DNA of 64,000 nucleotides from contig JAGLXL010000003.1 in NCBI GenBank assembly GCA_023132895.1, positions 124,001 through 188,000 of the forward strand. The letters are read 5' to 3'. Positions 16,658 to 27,100 of this stretch are shown piece by piece. Each line of letters opens with the position of its first letter. The first letter of the stretch is position 1. The notes beneath the pieces were generated by a model, which made no database searches, had not been told where the DNA came from, and was given only the letters and a program-made list of their open reading frames with translations. The position numbers and the translations under genes were made by a program. This stretch comes from Nanobdellota archaeon. GTDB taxonomy: Archaea > Nanobdellota > Nanobdellia > Woesearchaeales > JAGLXL01.

Positions 16658-16836
16658 AGAAAATGGAAACACAGCGAAAAATACTAACGCATTTTTCTGG
16701 CGTAGTAAATCATTTCATGATTTATACAAAACAAAAAATGCAGCGGCCTCTTGATGAGCAAAGCTCATTAAGAGATTCACTCTGTGAATCAAAGCAAGTT
16801 TGTCCTGGTATTTTTTGTTTTTCCGAGGTATAAAAA
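16658..16836 (+). repeat. Tandem perfect-hairpin insert with duplicated gene start
   Basis: This gap inside the operon holds nested and tandem perfect hairpins. GCATTTTT/AAAAATGC (16689-16696, 16734-16741) encloses TAAATCAT-TTC-ATGATTTA (16706-16724). Next is a 27-nt hairpin (16748-16774, ATGAGC-AAA-GCTCAT core extended by CTCTT/AAGAG), then GATTCAC-TCT-GTGAATC (16774-16790). The start region of the next gene (AAAATGGAAACA, 16834-16845) is already present once at 16660-16671. ACAAAACAAAAAATG (16843-16857) also occurs at 16726-16740. This looks like insertion with duplication at a start codon. Confidence 0.65.
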
Positions 16837-17223
16837 ATGGAAACAAAACAAAAAATGTTTTTACGGGCAGAATCAATTTACAAGTATTTGATGGGTCTTT
16901 CAGACAAACTAGATACTTTAATCATATGCAAGCCTGAAAATACTGTCTTAATGACTTATGATCAGAGTATTTACGAAGCTCTGGGGGCGATTGAAGACAG
17001 GACTAAAATTGATTATAATAAATTGATCAAACTATTGGAAGCAGTTGAGATCCAATCCTTTAGAGAAAAAGTAGGTGAGCGAAAAATATTGAAACAAGAA
17101 AGAGTCGATGAACTGAGAGGCGAAGCTACTGAGCGAGACAAGCTCGCTGGTACCACTGAAAGTGGCTCTGGTTCCCCTAAAGGGGAATTAAAGAAATCTT
17201 TGGAGGATGAAAAAAATGAGTAA
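16837..17223 (+). CDS. Hypothetical protein of the chaperone operon
   Basis: 128 residues, with GAGG 8-9 nt before the ATG. The helical N-terminus '[60 protein letters not shown]' is unrecognised. Its last third ([27 protein letters not shown]) is encoded by three DNA hairpins in a row: AGCGAG/CTCGCT, CCACT-GAA-AGTGG and TTCCCC/GGGGAA (17132-17187). They may be an in-frame insertion. The stop overlaps the dnaK start. Confidence 0.6.
   Translation: METKQKMFLRAESIYKYLMGLSDKLDTLIICKPENTVLMTYDQSIYEALGAIEDRTKIDYNKLIKLLEAVEIQSFREKVGERKILKQERVDELRGEATERDKLAGTTESGSGSPKGELKKSLEDEKNE
17132..17187 (+). repeat. Three tandem hairpins inside a coding region
   Basis: AGCGAG/CTCGCT (17132-17148), CCACT-GAA-AGTGG (17153-17165) and TTCCCC/GGGGAA (17172-17187) follow each other at spacings of 4-6 nt. 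They are in frame with the 128-residue gene and encode a low-complexity Gly/Ser/Thr stretch unlike the rest of the protein. Confidence 0.65.
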
Positions 17224-19069
17224 AGAAAAAATTATTGGTATTGATCTTGGTACTTCAAATTCTGCAGCTGCTGTTCTAGAGGCAGGCAGACCAAAAATAG
17301 TTCCAAGTGCAGAAGGCGCTTCATTGTATGGAAAAGCTTTTCCATCGGTGGTGGCGTTTACAAAAGAAGGACAAATCTTAGTTGGCGAGCCAGCCAGGAG
17401 GCAGGCAGTCTCAAATCCAGAAGGAACTGTCATGGCAGCCAAGCGAAAGATGGGCAGCAATTTTAAATATACTGTTTACGGCAAGGAATACACACCGCAG
17501 CAAATCTCTGCTTTTATCCTAAAGAAAATCAAGAAAGATGTTGAATCTTTCTTAGGACAGAAAGTTAAGAAAACTGTGATCACTGTTCCGGCTTATTTTG
17601 ATGATTCACAGAGACAGGCAACCAAAGATGCTGGTGCCATTGCCGGTCTGGAAGTTGTGAGGATTGTTAACGAGCCAACTGCAGCGTCATTAGCTTATGG
17701 TTTGGACAAAGCTGACAAAGACCAGAAGATTTTAGTCTTTGATTTTGGCGGCGGTACTTTAGACGTTACCATCATGGAATTTGGCGAAGGTGTCTTTGAA
17801 GTTAAATCAACTTCTGGTGACACTCAATTAGGTGGAACTGATATGGATGATGCCTTGATCAATTTTATTGTTGATGATTTCAAAAAACAACACGGCATCG
17901 ACTTGAATGATGATGCTACTGCTATGCAGAGAGTTCGTGAGGCAGCTGAAAAAGCTAAGATTGAATTGAGCACAACTATGGAAACTGAAATCAATCTGCC
18001 TTTTGTTTCTGCTGGTTCAAAAGGTCCAAAGCATTTGCAGATGAAGATTTCACGAGCCAAACTTGAGAGTTTGGTAGAGAAGATTGTTGATCGCTGCAAA
18101 AAAAGTGTTGACCAGGTATTGAAAGATTCTGGTTTGAGCGACAAGGACATTACCAAAGTACTTTTGGTTGGCGGACCAACCAGAATGCCGATTGTCCAGA
18201 AGAAAGTTGAAGAATGGGTCGGTAATAAGGTTGAACGTGGCGTAGATCCAATGGAATGTGTTGCTTCTGGAGCTGCTATCCAAGGCGGTGTTTTAGCTGG
18301 AGAAGTCAAGGATGTCTTATTGTTAGATGTAACTCCTTTGTCATTGGGTATTGAAACTTTGGGAGGAGTATTCACCCAGCTGATTGAGAGGAACACAACT
18401 ATTCCAACTAAAAAATCTCAGATTTTTTCAACTGCTGCTGACAATCAAACTGCAGTAACTATCAGAGTAGGCCAGGGAGAAAGGCCGATGTTTGCTGACA
18501 ATAAATTGTTAGGGCAGTTTGATTTGATTGGAATTCCACCTGCTCTACGAGGAGTGCCACAAGTTGAAGTTACTTTTGACATTGATGCCAATGGAATTGT
18601 CAGTGTCAATGCCAAGGACTTGGGTACAGGCAAGGAACAGGCAATTAAAATCACTGGAACCAGCAATCTGAATGAAGCTGACATTGAAAAGATGAAAGAA
18701 GAAGCTAAAAAATATGAAGAAGAAGACAAAGAAAGAATTGACAAAATCAATACTCAGAACCAAGCTGATTCATTGATTCACCAGACCAAAAAGGTTTTGG
18801 AAGAATTTGGTGAAAAAGCTGGCAAAGATGTCAAAGAGAAAATTGAAGCAAAAGTCAAGGAGCTTGAAGAAGCAAGAAAGAAAGATGACCTAGCTGAGAT
18901 GAAAAAGAAAATTGAAGAACTGAACAAAGTTGTTTCAGAAATTGGCGCTCAAGTTTATAAGCAGGCTGCAGCTGCCCAGGCTGCTGCTGGCAAAACTGAA
19001 GAGAAAAAAAGTGATGATAAAATAGTTGATGCTGATTTCAAAGAAGAAAAGAAAGGTAAAGCGAAATGA
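17216..19069 (+). CDS. dnaK: DnaK (Hsp70) chaperone
   Basis: 617 residues from ATG 17216. GGAGG lies 9 nt before it, whereas the in-frame ATG at 17207 abuts the site. Full Hsp70: phosphate-1 motif [13 protein letters not shown], connect-1/phosphate-2 [12 protein letters not shown], adenosine motif [11 protein letters not shown], then the linker [13 protein letters not shown] and substrate domain, and a helical lid ending in an Ala/Lys-rich tail. ATP-driven folding of unfolded proteins in the cytoplasm. hsp70 genes in archaea are bacterial in origin. The full set with GrpE and DnaJ is in this operon. Confidence 0.97.
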   Translation: MSKEKIIGIDLGTSNSAAAVLEAGRPKIVPSAEGASLYGKAFPSVVAFTKEGQILVGEPARRQAVSNPEGTVMAAKRKMGSNFKYTVYGKEYTPQQISAFILKKIKKDVESFLGQKVKKTVITVPAYFDDSQRQATKDAGAIAGLEVVRIVNEPTAASLAYGLDKADKDQKILVFDFGGGTLDVTIMEFGEGVFEVKSTSGDTQLGGTDMDDALINFIVDDFKKQHGIDLNDDATAMQRVREAAEKAKIELSTTMETEINLPFVSAGSKGPKHLQMKISRAKLESLVEKIVDRCKKSVDQVLKDSGLSDKDITKVLLVGGPTRMPIVQKKVEEWVGNKVERGVDPMECVASGAAIQGGVLAGEVKDVLLLDVTPLSLGIETLGGVFTQLIERNTTIPTKKSQIFSTAADNQTAVTIRVGQGERPMFADNKLLGQFDLIGIPPALRGVPQVEVTFDIDANGIVSVNAKDLGTGKEQAIKITGTSNLNEADIEKMKEEAKKYEEEDKERIDKINTQNQADSLIHQTKKVLEEFGEKAGKDVKEKIEAKVKELEEARKKDDLAEMKKKIEELNKVVSEIGAQVYKQAAAAQAAAGKTEEKKSDDKIVDADFKEEKKGKAK

Positions 19070-19677
19070 TTCCGAACACAGAAGAGTGCTTTAACTTGAT
19101 GGATAAGTATAGAGTACCAGTAGGAGTAAGAAAACACTGCCAGATGGTCAACAAAGTAGCTATGTTTTTAGCTAAGAAACTGAGAGCAGTTGGAGTTGAC
19201 ATTGATGTTAACCTAGTCAATGCTGCTTCTTTGCTGCATGATGTCTTTAGAATGGTTAATTTCTATACTTTTGAAGGTGCAGACAGGGAAGATAAAGAAG
19301 TTTGGCAGCCATTAAAAGAACAATACGGGCATTTAGGCCATGAAGAAATTGCCTATGAATTGTTAAAGAACCATTATCTAAAAGTAGCTGAAATTATCTC
19401 AAGGCATGGTCCTAAGGCAGTGACCCAAGGAACATTTAAGACATGGGAAGACAAAGTTGTATTGTATGCTGACAGGAGAATTATGCATACAAAATTGGTT
19501 ACTCTTGAAGAAAGATACGAAGATATTGAATTAAGGCACATAGATTATTATGAACAGACTGGACTTGACCCAAAGTTAGAAAGGAAAAGAGTCCAGAGAA
19601 TTGAAAGGAATATTTTCAGTAATCTGAAAATAAAACCCGGGGATTTGAAAGAAGAAATTCACAAGCAAAATGAGTAA
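19066..19677 (+). CDS. HD-domain phosphohydrolase
   Basis: 203 residues. Metal ligands of the HD fold are visible: H24 ([16 protein letters not shown]), [10 protein letters not shown], then '[16 protein letters not shown]' and '[11 protein letters not shown]'. HD enzymes hydrolyse phosphate esters of nucleotides or RNA ends. Coupled to dnaK by a 4-nt ATGA overlap and to dnaJ by an 8-nt overlap, so it is firmly part of the heat-shock operon. The substrate is unknown. Confidence 0.85.
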   Translation: MIPNTEECFNLMDKYRVPVGVRKHCQMVNKVAMFLAKKLRAVGVDIDVNLVNAASLLHDVFRMVNFYTFEGADREDKEVWQPLKEQYGHLGHEEIAYELLKNHYLKVAEIISRHGPKAVTQGTFKTWEDKVVLYADRRIMHTKLVTLEERYEDIELRHIDYYEQTGLDPKLERKRVQRIERNIFSNLKIKPGDLKEEIHKQNE

Positions 19678-20770
19678 GGAATATTACAAAATTCTTGGAG
19701 TGAGTAAAGAGGCGTCTAAAGAAGAGATCAAAAAGGCGTATAAGAGACTGGCTAAGAAATATCATCCTGACATCAATAAAGAGCCAGATGCTGAAGCTAA
19801 GTTCAAGGAAATTAATGAAGCTGTTTCTGTTTTAGCTGATGATAATAAAAGACAGCGGTATGACCAGTTTGGAACAACTGATTTTGGAGCTGGTCAGGGT
19901 TTTGGCGGAGCTGGTTTTAGTGATTTTATGAGAGGGTTTGATTTTGGCTCATTTGATTTTGATAATATTTTTGACATGTTTTTTGGCGGCGGTCGCAGGC
20001 GGAGATCTCGGGCTAGTCAGGGAGCTGATTTACAGTATGATTTAGAAATTTCACTTGAGGAAGCTGCTTTTGGTGTTGAGAAAAAAATTCCTCTGAATAA
20101 ATTAGATATTTGTAAAGATTGTGCGGGTCAGGGCGGTGATTTAGAGACTTGTACTGGCTGTGGAGGACATGGTTTTGTTAGGAAGACTGCCAGGACACCT
20201 TTTGGCATGTTCCAAACACAGACGGCTTGTCCAAAATGTCGTGGGAGCGGTTCGAGTCTGAAGAAAAAATGTTCTAAATGTGATGGTGAAGGTCGTATAA
20301 GAGTTAAGAAAACAATAACTGTTACAATTCCACCTGGTGTTGACAGTGGGAATAGGTTGCGGGTTCGAGGAGAAGGTATTGCCGGTGAAAATGGCGGTGG
20401 TACAGGAGATTTGTTTGTGGTGATTTATGTCAGACCTGATAATGTTTTCAAACGAGATGGTGATGATTTGTATTTAGAAGTGCCGATTTCTTTTACTCAA
20501 GCTGCATTAGGTGATGAAATTGAAGTTCCTACTCTTGAAGGCAGGGCAAAATTAAGGATTCCTGCCGGCACTGCCAGCCATACTTTGTTTAAGATGAAAG
20601 GTAAAGGTATTGTTGATTTGGAAGGTTATGGCCGCGGGGATCAAATGGTCAGGGTTGAGATTCAGGTTCCTACAAAGTTGAATAAGAAACAAAAAACTTT
20701 GATTAAGGAAATGGAGAAGTTGGAGAAGGAAAAACCGAGCAAGAGTTTTTTGAATAAGATTTTTGGATAA
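19670..20770 (+). CDS. dnaJ: DnaJ (Hsp40), type I co-chaperone
   Basis: 366 residues. J domain at residues 4-68 with HPD in 'KKYHPDINK', Gly/Phe-rich linker (GAGQGFGGAGFSDF), then four zinc-binding repeats CKDCAGQG, CTGCGGHG, CPKCRGSG and CSKCDGEG, and the client-binding C-terminal domains (VTIPPGVDSGNRLRVRGEG). It stimulates the DnaK ATPase and delivers clients. Last gene of the operon. Confidence 0.96.
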   Translation: MSKEYYKILGVSKEASKEEIKKAYKRLAKKYHPDINKEPDAEAKFKEINEAVSVLADDNKRQRYDQFGTTDFGAGQGFGGAGFSDFMRGFDFGSFDFDNIFDMFFGGGRRRRSRASQGADLQYDLEISLEEAAFGVEKKIPLNKLDICKDCAGQGGDLETCTGCGGHGFVRKTARTPFGMFQTQTACPKCRGSGSSLKKKCSKCDGEGRIRVKKTITVTIPPGVDSGNRLRVRGEGIAGENGGGTGDLFVVIYVRPDNVFKRDGDDLYLEVPISFTQAALGDEIEVPTLEGRAKLRIPAGTASHTLFKMKGKGIVDLEGYGRGDQMVRVEIQVPTKLNKKQKTLIKEMEKLEKEKPSKSFLNKIFG

Positions 20771-20773
20771 GAA

Positions 20774-21199
20774 TTAATTTTTTTCTGTCAGAAGTTGAGC
20801 TGTGAGTTTTTTGATATCGCCTTCTACAATCTGTTCGACTCTATCAACTATCCTGTCAGCAATGTAACCTTTTGCCTGGAGAGCACAGTCTAATTTAAGT
20901 TTTAATTTTTGGTTTTGGATACTTTTTTCATGCCAATATTTGCGGATATCTTTAAACCAACCGGTGATATTGCCAAGATTGCTTTCTTCTTCAAGCAAAG
21001 CTGTGTATTTTGAAACAAGCTCAGTAAAAGAAGAATGAGCAGAACCGTCTTCAATACTTTCAAAAATAAAATAAAGCGGATCGTTTAAATTGAAATCATC
21101 AAAATTCCTTTTTCCTGCCTCCAAAGCTTCAACAACCTGATCTACAGTAAACCTGATTTCTACACCAATATTTTCCATGTATTGCTCAAAGTTTGACAT
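20774..21199 (-). CDS. Hypothetical helical protein
   Basis: 141 residues, mostly helical and charged (VDQVVEALEAGKRNFDDFNLNDPLYFIFESIEDG...ITGWFKDIRKYWHEK). No recognised family. It is convergent with dnaJ (3-nt gap) and divergent from guaA. Confidence 0.55.
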   Translation of the reverse strand: MSNFEQYMENIGVEIRFTVDQVVEALEAGKRNFDDFNLNDPLYFIFESIEDGSAHSSFTELVSKYTALLEEESNLGNITGWFKDIRKYWHEKSIQNQKLKLKLDCALQAKGYIADRIVDRVEQIVEGDIKKLTAQLLTEKN

Positions 21200-21292
21200 G
21201 GAGATTTTTTGAGGGAATATGTATATAAAGTTTTTGATAGTTATTCTTGATTATAGATAATTATTTAAGTTAATTTTTAGTTTTGTTTTTGA

Positions 21293-23188
21293 ATGGAACA
21301 GGATAAAATTGTAGTGATAGATTTTGGAGCACAGTATTCTCAATTAATTGCCAAATCTGTAAGAAAATGCCAGGTTTTTTCTGAAATAAGAGAATGTGAA
21401 TTAAATATTGATGATTTATTAGGAGATGATACCGTTAAAGGAATCATTTTGTCTGGTGGTCCTGAAACTGTTAAAAAATGGGGTGCCCCAAAAGTTGATC
21501 CGAGAATCTTTGATTTAGGGATTCCTGTTCTTGGAATTTGTTATGGTATGCAGCATATGAACCATTCTTTAATGAAGGAGAAATGGTGGAATCGCTGGAT
21601 TTTTAATTGGTTTAAGGGAGATGGAATTCTTCATGGGAAAAAAGTAGTTAAAGAATATGGGGAAACAGAAGTTTATGTTGATAATAATCAACCTTTGCTT
21701 TCTGGATTAGAAAGAAAGATTACTGCCTGGATGAGCCATGGGGACAGTGTTGATGGAAAAAGATTGGCTCTTGGTTTTGAAGTAATAGCTTATACAAAAG
21801 ATCATGTAGCAGCAATTGCTAACTGGGCAAAAAAGCTGTTTGGTGTTCAGTTTCATCCTGAAGTCACTCATACTCCTCAAGGAAAAGATATCTTTGATAA
21901 TTTTGTCCATGGTATTTGCGGCAGCGGTTATGACTGGACCATGAAAAATTACATTGAAGAAAGCAAAAAATACGTTCAGGAAACTGTGGGTGACAATGAT
22001 GTTCTTTGTTTTGTTAGCGGAGGAGTTGATTCAACTTATTCTGCTGCTTTGCTGGCTCAGACAGAACTTAAAGGAAAGAAACATTTTGTTTATATTGATG
22101 CTTTGATGAGAAAAGGGGAAACAGAAGAAGTTGTTGAAGCTTTGAAAAATGCAGGCATTGATGATTTAGTTGCTGTCAGGGCAACTGAGAGATTTTTAGA
22201 ATGTGTTGAAGGTCTGAGTGACCCTGAAGATAAAAGAAAAGCAATCGGCAATATGTTTGGCGAGATTATGACCGAAGTCTGTGATGAACTTGGCCTTGAT
22301 TTGGAAAATACTTTTTTGATGCAGGGCACTTTGTACACTGATTTAATTGAAAGCGGGAAAGGTGTAGGCAAAAAAGCAGCCAATATCAAGTCGCACCACA
22401 ATGTGGGCTGTAAATTTATTGAAGACTTGAGGAAGGCAAAGAGAATTGTTGAACCTAATCGGCTGATATTCAAAGACGAAGTTCGGGAGCTGGCTAAAGA
22501 GATTGGTTTGCCGCCTGAAATTTACAAAAGACAACCGTTTCCTGGGCCTGGTGCTGGAATCAGGATTGTAGACGGACAACCAATCCGGCGTAGATTTTAT
22601 CGCACTCATTCTAAAACTCGTAAGATTGCTCAAAAATATGGATTAGAGTCTTATTTACTGCCAGTGAAAACAGTTGGTGTTCAGGGAGATGCCAGGACTT
22701 ACTCTCATATGGTGATGTTGAGAGGACAAAAAGATTGGGAGAACATAAGAGAGGCAGCAAAAAGAATTCCTACAAAAGTCCATGCTGTCAATAGAATTGT
22801 TTATGAGATTGGCAGAGACGAGCTTAAAAGAAATTATATTGATACTCCAATTGAAACTAAAGTTAACAAAGAAACTTTTGAATTGTGGCAGGATATTGAA
22901 GCTGAAGGAAAAAGAATTCTTGAAAAATACGGATTTTATAATAAGATGAGCCAGACTATTTTTGCAATAGTTGGAGCTGATGTTTATGATACTAAGGAAA
23001 GAACAGTTGTATGCAGATTTGTTGAAACTGATGATTTTATGACAGTAAGTCCGATAGTGCCAGATGGTGTTAAACTGTCTTGGGAATGCCTGGAAGAAAT
23101 GGCCAAGGTTTTCAAAGAGAAATACAAAATCAGCGCAACTGTTTATGATGTGACAGACAAGCCGCCAGCAACGACTTGTATGGAATAG
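21293..23188 (+). CDS. guaA: GMP synthase (glutamine-hydrolysing), long form
   Basis: 631 residues. The N-terminal class I amidotransferase has the nucleophile C83 in GICYGMQ and the His-Glu pair in FGVQFHPEV. The ATP pyrophosphatase P-loop SGGVDS begins at about residue 242, followed by the dimerisation domain (ROPFPGPG-like 'RQPFPGPGAGIRI', ending 'DKPPATTCME'). It converts XMP to GMP. It is about 100 residues longer than the bacterial enzyme, with an insertion after the nucleophile (KWWNRWIFNWFKGDG) and a longer C-terminal domain. The IMP dehydrogenase that feeds it is at 39238. A single gene here contrasts with the split GuaA of many archaea. Confidence 0.95.
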   Translation: MEQDKIVVIDFGAQYSQLIAKSVRKCQVFSEIRECELNIDDLLGDDTVKGIILSGGPETVKKWGAPKVDPRIFDLGIPVLGICYGMQHMNHSLMKEKWWNRWIFNWFKGDGILHGKKVVKEYGETEVYVDNNQPLLSGLERKITAWMSHGDSVDGKRLALGFEVIAYTKDHVAAIANWAKKLFGVQFHPEVTHTPQGKDIFDNFVHGICGSGYDWTMKNYIEESKKYVQETVGDNDVLCFVSGGVDSTYSAALLAQTELKGKKHFVYIDALMRKGETEEVVEALKNAGIDDLVAVRATERFLECVEGLSDPEDKRKAIGNMFGEIMTEVCDELGLDLENTFLMQGTLYTDLIESGKGVGKKAANIKSHHNVGCKFIEDLRKAKRIVEPNRLIFKDEVRELAKEIGLPPEIYKRQPFPGPGAGIRIVDGQPIRRRFYRTHSKTRKIAQKYGLESYLLPVKTVGVQGDARTYSHMVMLRGQKDWENIREAAKRIPTKVHAVNRIVYEIGRDELKRNYIDTPIETKVNKETFELWQDIEAEGKRILEKYGFYNKMSQTIFAIVGADVYDTKERTVVCRFVETDDFMTVSPIVPDGVKLSWECLEEMAKVFKEKYKISATVYDVTDKPPATTCME

Positions 23189-23271
23189 AAAACCGCGGAA
23201 ATCCAAAAAAATTTCCTGGGTTTTGCAGAAGGCAAAACTTTTATAAACAAAAAAGCTTTATTCTGTTTAAA

Positions 23272-24195
23272 TTGAAAAAGACGGTGAAGAAGAGGAATGT
23301 TTGGCCTATTGTTCTTGTTATTGTAGTGGTTGTTTTGTTATTTTTGATTTTGTCTATTTTTGCGAGTCTTTTTGGTTCGAATGGTTTTTTAGGTAATGTA
23401 GCTTATATCCCTGTTTATGGTGTAATTACAGTTAATGGCCAGTCGTCTTTTTTAGGCCAGGAAGAAGCAACTTCTGAAAAATTAGTCAAGTTTATTGAGG
23501 ATGCTGAGGAAGATCCTTTGATTGAAGCCATTGTTTTTGATATTAATTCTCCTGGGGGTTCAGCTGTGGCATCTGATGAAATTGCTTCAGCAATCAAAAG
23601 AGCTGAAAAACCAACCATAGCTTTAGTAAGAGAAGTGGGAGCAAGCGGCGGTTATTGGGTTGCCAGCTCTACAGACCATATTATTGCCAACAAAATGTCG
23701 ATTGTCGGTTCAATCGGGGTGATTTCTTCTTATCTGGAATTTGCCCGTTTGTTAGAAAATTATAATATCACTTATCAAAGATTAGTGGCTGGGAAATACA
23801 AGGATATGGGAACTCCTTTCAAGGAACTGACTGAGGAAGAAGAAATGATTTTACAAACCAAGCTGGATAAAATCCATGGTTTTTTTATTGATGAAATTGC
23901 TGCTAATCGCGGTTTGCCAAGGGAAAAGGTATTGGAAATAGCAACTGGCGAGATTTTTCTTGGAATTGAAGCTTTGGAATTAGGTTTAGTTGATGAATTA
24001 GGAGACCAAAAAGCACTTGAAAAATATTTAAAAGAACAAATTGGTTTAGAAGATGTAGATTATACTTATTATCGCTCAACACCAAGTCTTTGGGAAGCTT
24101 TAAGTGGTATTATGTCTGGATTTTTTTATTATATTGGCATGGGCATGGGAGAAACTGTTTTCAACCTAAATAAAAACACAGGAATAAGAGTATGA
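23272..24195 (+). CDS. sppA: Signal peptide peptidase SppA (S49)
   Basis: 307 residues from TTG 23272, chosen because CTTTTATAAAC (about 23238-23247) lies about 28 nt upstream. The longer frame back to 23176 would overlap guaA and has no hydrophobic N-terminus. Membrane anchor at residues 13-32 (VLVIVVVVLLFLILSIFASL). S49 core: 'INSPGGS', nucleophile S125 in GASGGYW and general base probably K177 in GKYKDMG. It degrades signal peptides left after secretion. It overlaps the downstream S8 protease gene by 4 nt, so the two are co-expressed. Confidence 0.9.
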   Translation: MKKTVKKRNVWPIVLVIVVVVLLFLILSIFASLFGSNGFLGNVAYIPVYGVITVNGQSSFLGQEEATSEKLVKFIEDAEEDPLIEAIVFDINSPGGSAVASDEIASAIKRAEKPTIALVREVGASGGYWVASSTDHIIANKMSIVGSIGVISSYLEFARLLENYNITYQRLVAGKYKDMGTPFKELTEEEEMILQTKLDKIHGFFIDEIAANRGLPREKVLEIATGEIFLGIEALELGLVDELGDQKALEKYLKEQIGLEDVDYTYYRSTPSLWEALSGIMSGFFYYIGMGMGETVFNLNKNTGIRV

Positions 24196-27100
24196 AGAAG
24201 GTTGTTTTTTTATTGGTGGTGTTTCTAGTATTGATTAGCTCAGCTTTAGCTGTTAAAACAGATGTTAGTTTTGATGGTGATACTGCTGACGTCATTGTTA
24301 TTCTGAAAGAAGAGCCTGTTAAAGGTAAGTTTAAAACTGCTTCTGCTGAAGGGAAAACGGACTTTTTAAAAGAGAAAAAAGTTATGGTGAGAGAGAAACA
24401 AGACAAAGTTTTGTCAAAATTAAATGGTTTTGGCGTTACTAGTGCTGGGAAAGAGAAGTTTCACAAGTTTTCTACAATTGCCGGATTTCACGGTGAAATA
24501 ACCCGAGAAGAATTTGATTTGTTGATGAATGACCCAGATGTTGAGGGTGTTTATCTGAACAGGGAATTTTCAGTTGATTTAAGCGATACGACTACTTTGA
24601 TTAATTCAACCAGAGTTATTAACATTACCCAGAATTATACAACCTGGTTAAAGGGTTCTGGACAGACAGTCTGTGTGATTGACACTGGAATTGATTATAC
24701 TCATGTTTCTTTAGGCGGTGGTCTGGGCAACAGAGTTTTAGCTGGCCATGATTATATTAATTCTGACACTGATCCGATAGATGACCATGGGCATGGCACT
24801 CATGTAGCCGGTATTATTGGCTCTAATGATTCAACTTATTTTGGTGTGGCGCCTGAAGTTAATTTTGTGGCTTTAAAGGCCTGTGATTCTGGTGGCGGGT
24901 GTAATGGAGCAGCCATGATTTCTTCAATTGACTGGTGCAATGACAATGCCAGTATCTACAACATTACTGTTATTTCAATGAGCATTGGTGAACAACTTGT
25001 TGCTTATGATGCTTCAGACTGTCCAACTACTTTTGATTCTGTTTTGACTACAACGAGAAGTTTGGGCATCACTTTTGTAGCTTCAACTGGCAATGATGAT
25101 TTTAAAACTGGAATCACTTCTCCTGCTTGCGCGCCAAATGCCACTTCAGTTGGTTCTGTGGGCAAGGATGATACAGTGCCTGGTTATTCAAATTCAGGTG
25201 ATTTGCTTGAATTATTGGCACCTGGAGGAACCCTTAGTTCACAGGTAACATCTTTAGGTGTGGGTGGAGGCACTGCTAATTTATATGGAACTTCAATGGC
25301 GGCACCGCATGTTTCTGGAGCAATTGTTCTGCTGAACCAATATCATGAATTAATGTATGGTTCAACTTACACACCGGCTGAAGTTGTGACGATTTTGAAA
25401 AATACAGGTGTCAATAGAACTGATACTGGCAATAATAATGTGACGCCGAGGATTCAGCTTGATGTAGCTTTGTTTTCTGTTGACAATACAACACCAAGTG
25501 CTGCTTATATCACTGCAAATGGAACAAATACAAGTTATGATTATTTTACTGTGCACATCAATGTTTCTGAGGCTGTAGATGCTACTTTGGAATTCAATGG
25601 AACAAATTATACTATGAGCAAAGTTAATGATTCTATTTATGAAAGCACTGTTTCGAGTTTAGACAAAGCCAATTATTCATTTGTGGTTTATTTTACTGAT
25701 TTAGCTGGCAATGACGGCGGGGTTTTAGACGGTTATGTGATGGGAATTAATAATTCAGCTCCTAACATTACTTATTATTTGCCGAGTGACGGCAATGTTT
25801 CTGTTTTAGAGAATAGTTTTTTATTTTTTAACCATACTTCTGATGATCCTGAGAATGATACTTTGAGTTATAATTGGTATTTGAATGGAAGTTCACAGGC
25901 AACAACTGCTTCTTGGAATTATACACCTGGGTGTGCAGATGCTGGTAGTTATGATGTTTTATTTGTTGTTTCAGATGGTTTTTTGAATGATACTGTAACA
26001 TGGAATTTGACTGTCAATGATACAAACTGCGCTCCGGTTGTTTTTATTACGTCTCCGGCTAATGGCTCAACGGTTCAATTAGGTGAGTCTGCTTTATTTA
26101 CTACTAATACAACTGACCCAGAGGGAGATACTTTGGTTTACAACTGGACTTTTGGTGACGGTAATTCCAGTAATTCAACAAATGTGACGTATACTTACAA
26201 TGCTGCAGGGAGTTACACTGTTGTTTTGACTGTTAATGATTCTAGTTTGGAAGGAAACGATTCAATCCAGATCACGGTTGCTGATACTACTGCACCAAGT
26301 GTTTCTGTGAGTGTGCCGGTGAACAGATGGTACAGGAGTAATTTTGATATTTCTGTGAATGCAACTGATACAGGTGTTGGAGTTAATGTGACTAGTTATA
26401 GGGTTATTAATTCTAGCGGTTCAAATGTGACTGCCTGGACTGATTTGACATTGACTTCTGGTCTTTATGCGGCGACTTTTGCTGTGAATTCGCTTCCTGA
26501 TGCTGCTAATTATGTGATGGTGTTTAATTCAACTGACAATGGTGGTTATGACAATACTTCTGTAAATGTGACTTTTAGTATTGATGATACTGCTCCGACA
26601 GTGATTAATGCCACTGTTTCGAGTATTACTTCAAGCGGAGGAACTTTAAAAGTCAATGCTTCAGACGCAACTTCAGGAATTGCTTATTGTAATTATACTA
26701 GTGCTGGTTCTGGAACCTTGAGTTTGAGTTCAGGACTGTATACTGGTACTATGAGCAGCCTGACTTCAAGTCTGGCTTATACTGTTTATGCCAGCTGCAA
26801 TGATTCAGCAGGCAATATGGCTGGTGATTCAGCTTCTTTTACAACAAGTGCAGCTGATACTACAACTACCAGCGGAAGCAGCGGCGGTGGAGGCGGGGCA
26901 AGTGCTACTTCTGTTCCAACAGGGGAGAAAAAATCATTTTTTTACACAACAATGGTAGCTGGAACAAAATATGAACTGACCTTTACTAATTCAAATCTGC
27001 CATTTACAATAATGAGTGTGACTCCGAGTGTGAGCAGAACCAGTGTTAATATTGTGGTAACTACTACTACAACACCTCCGGCAGAAGTCAGTGGGGGAGC

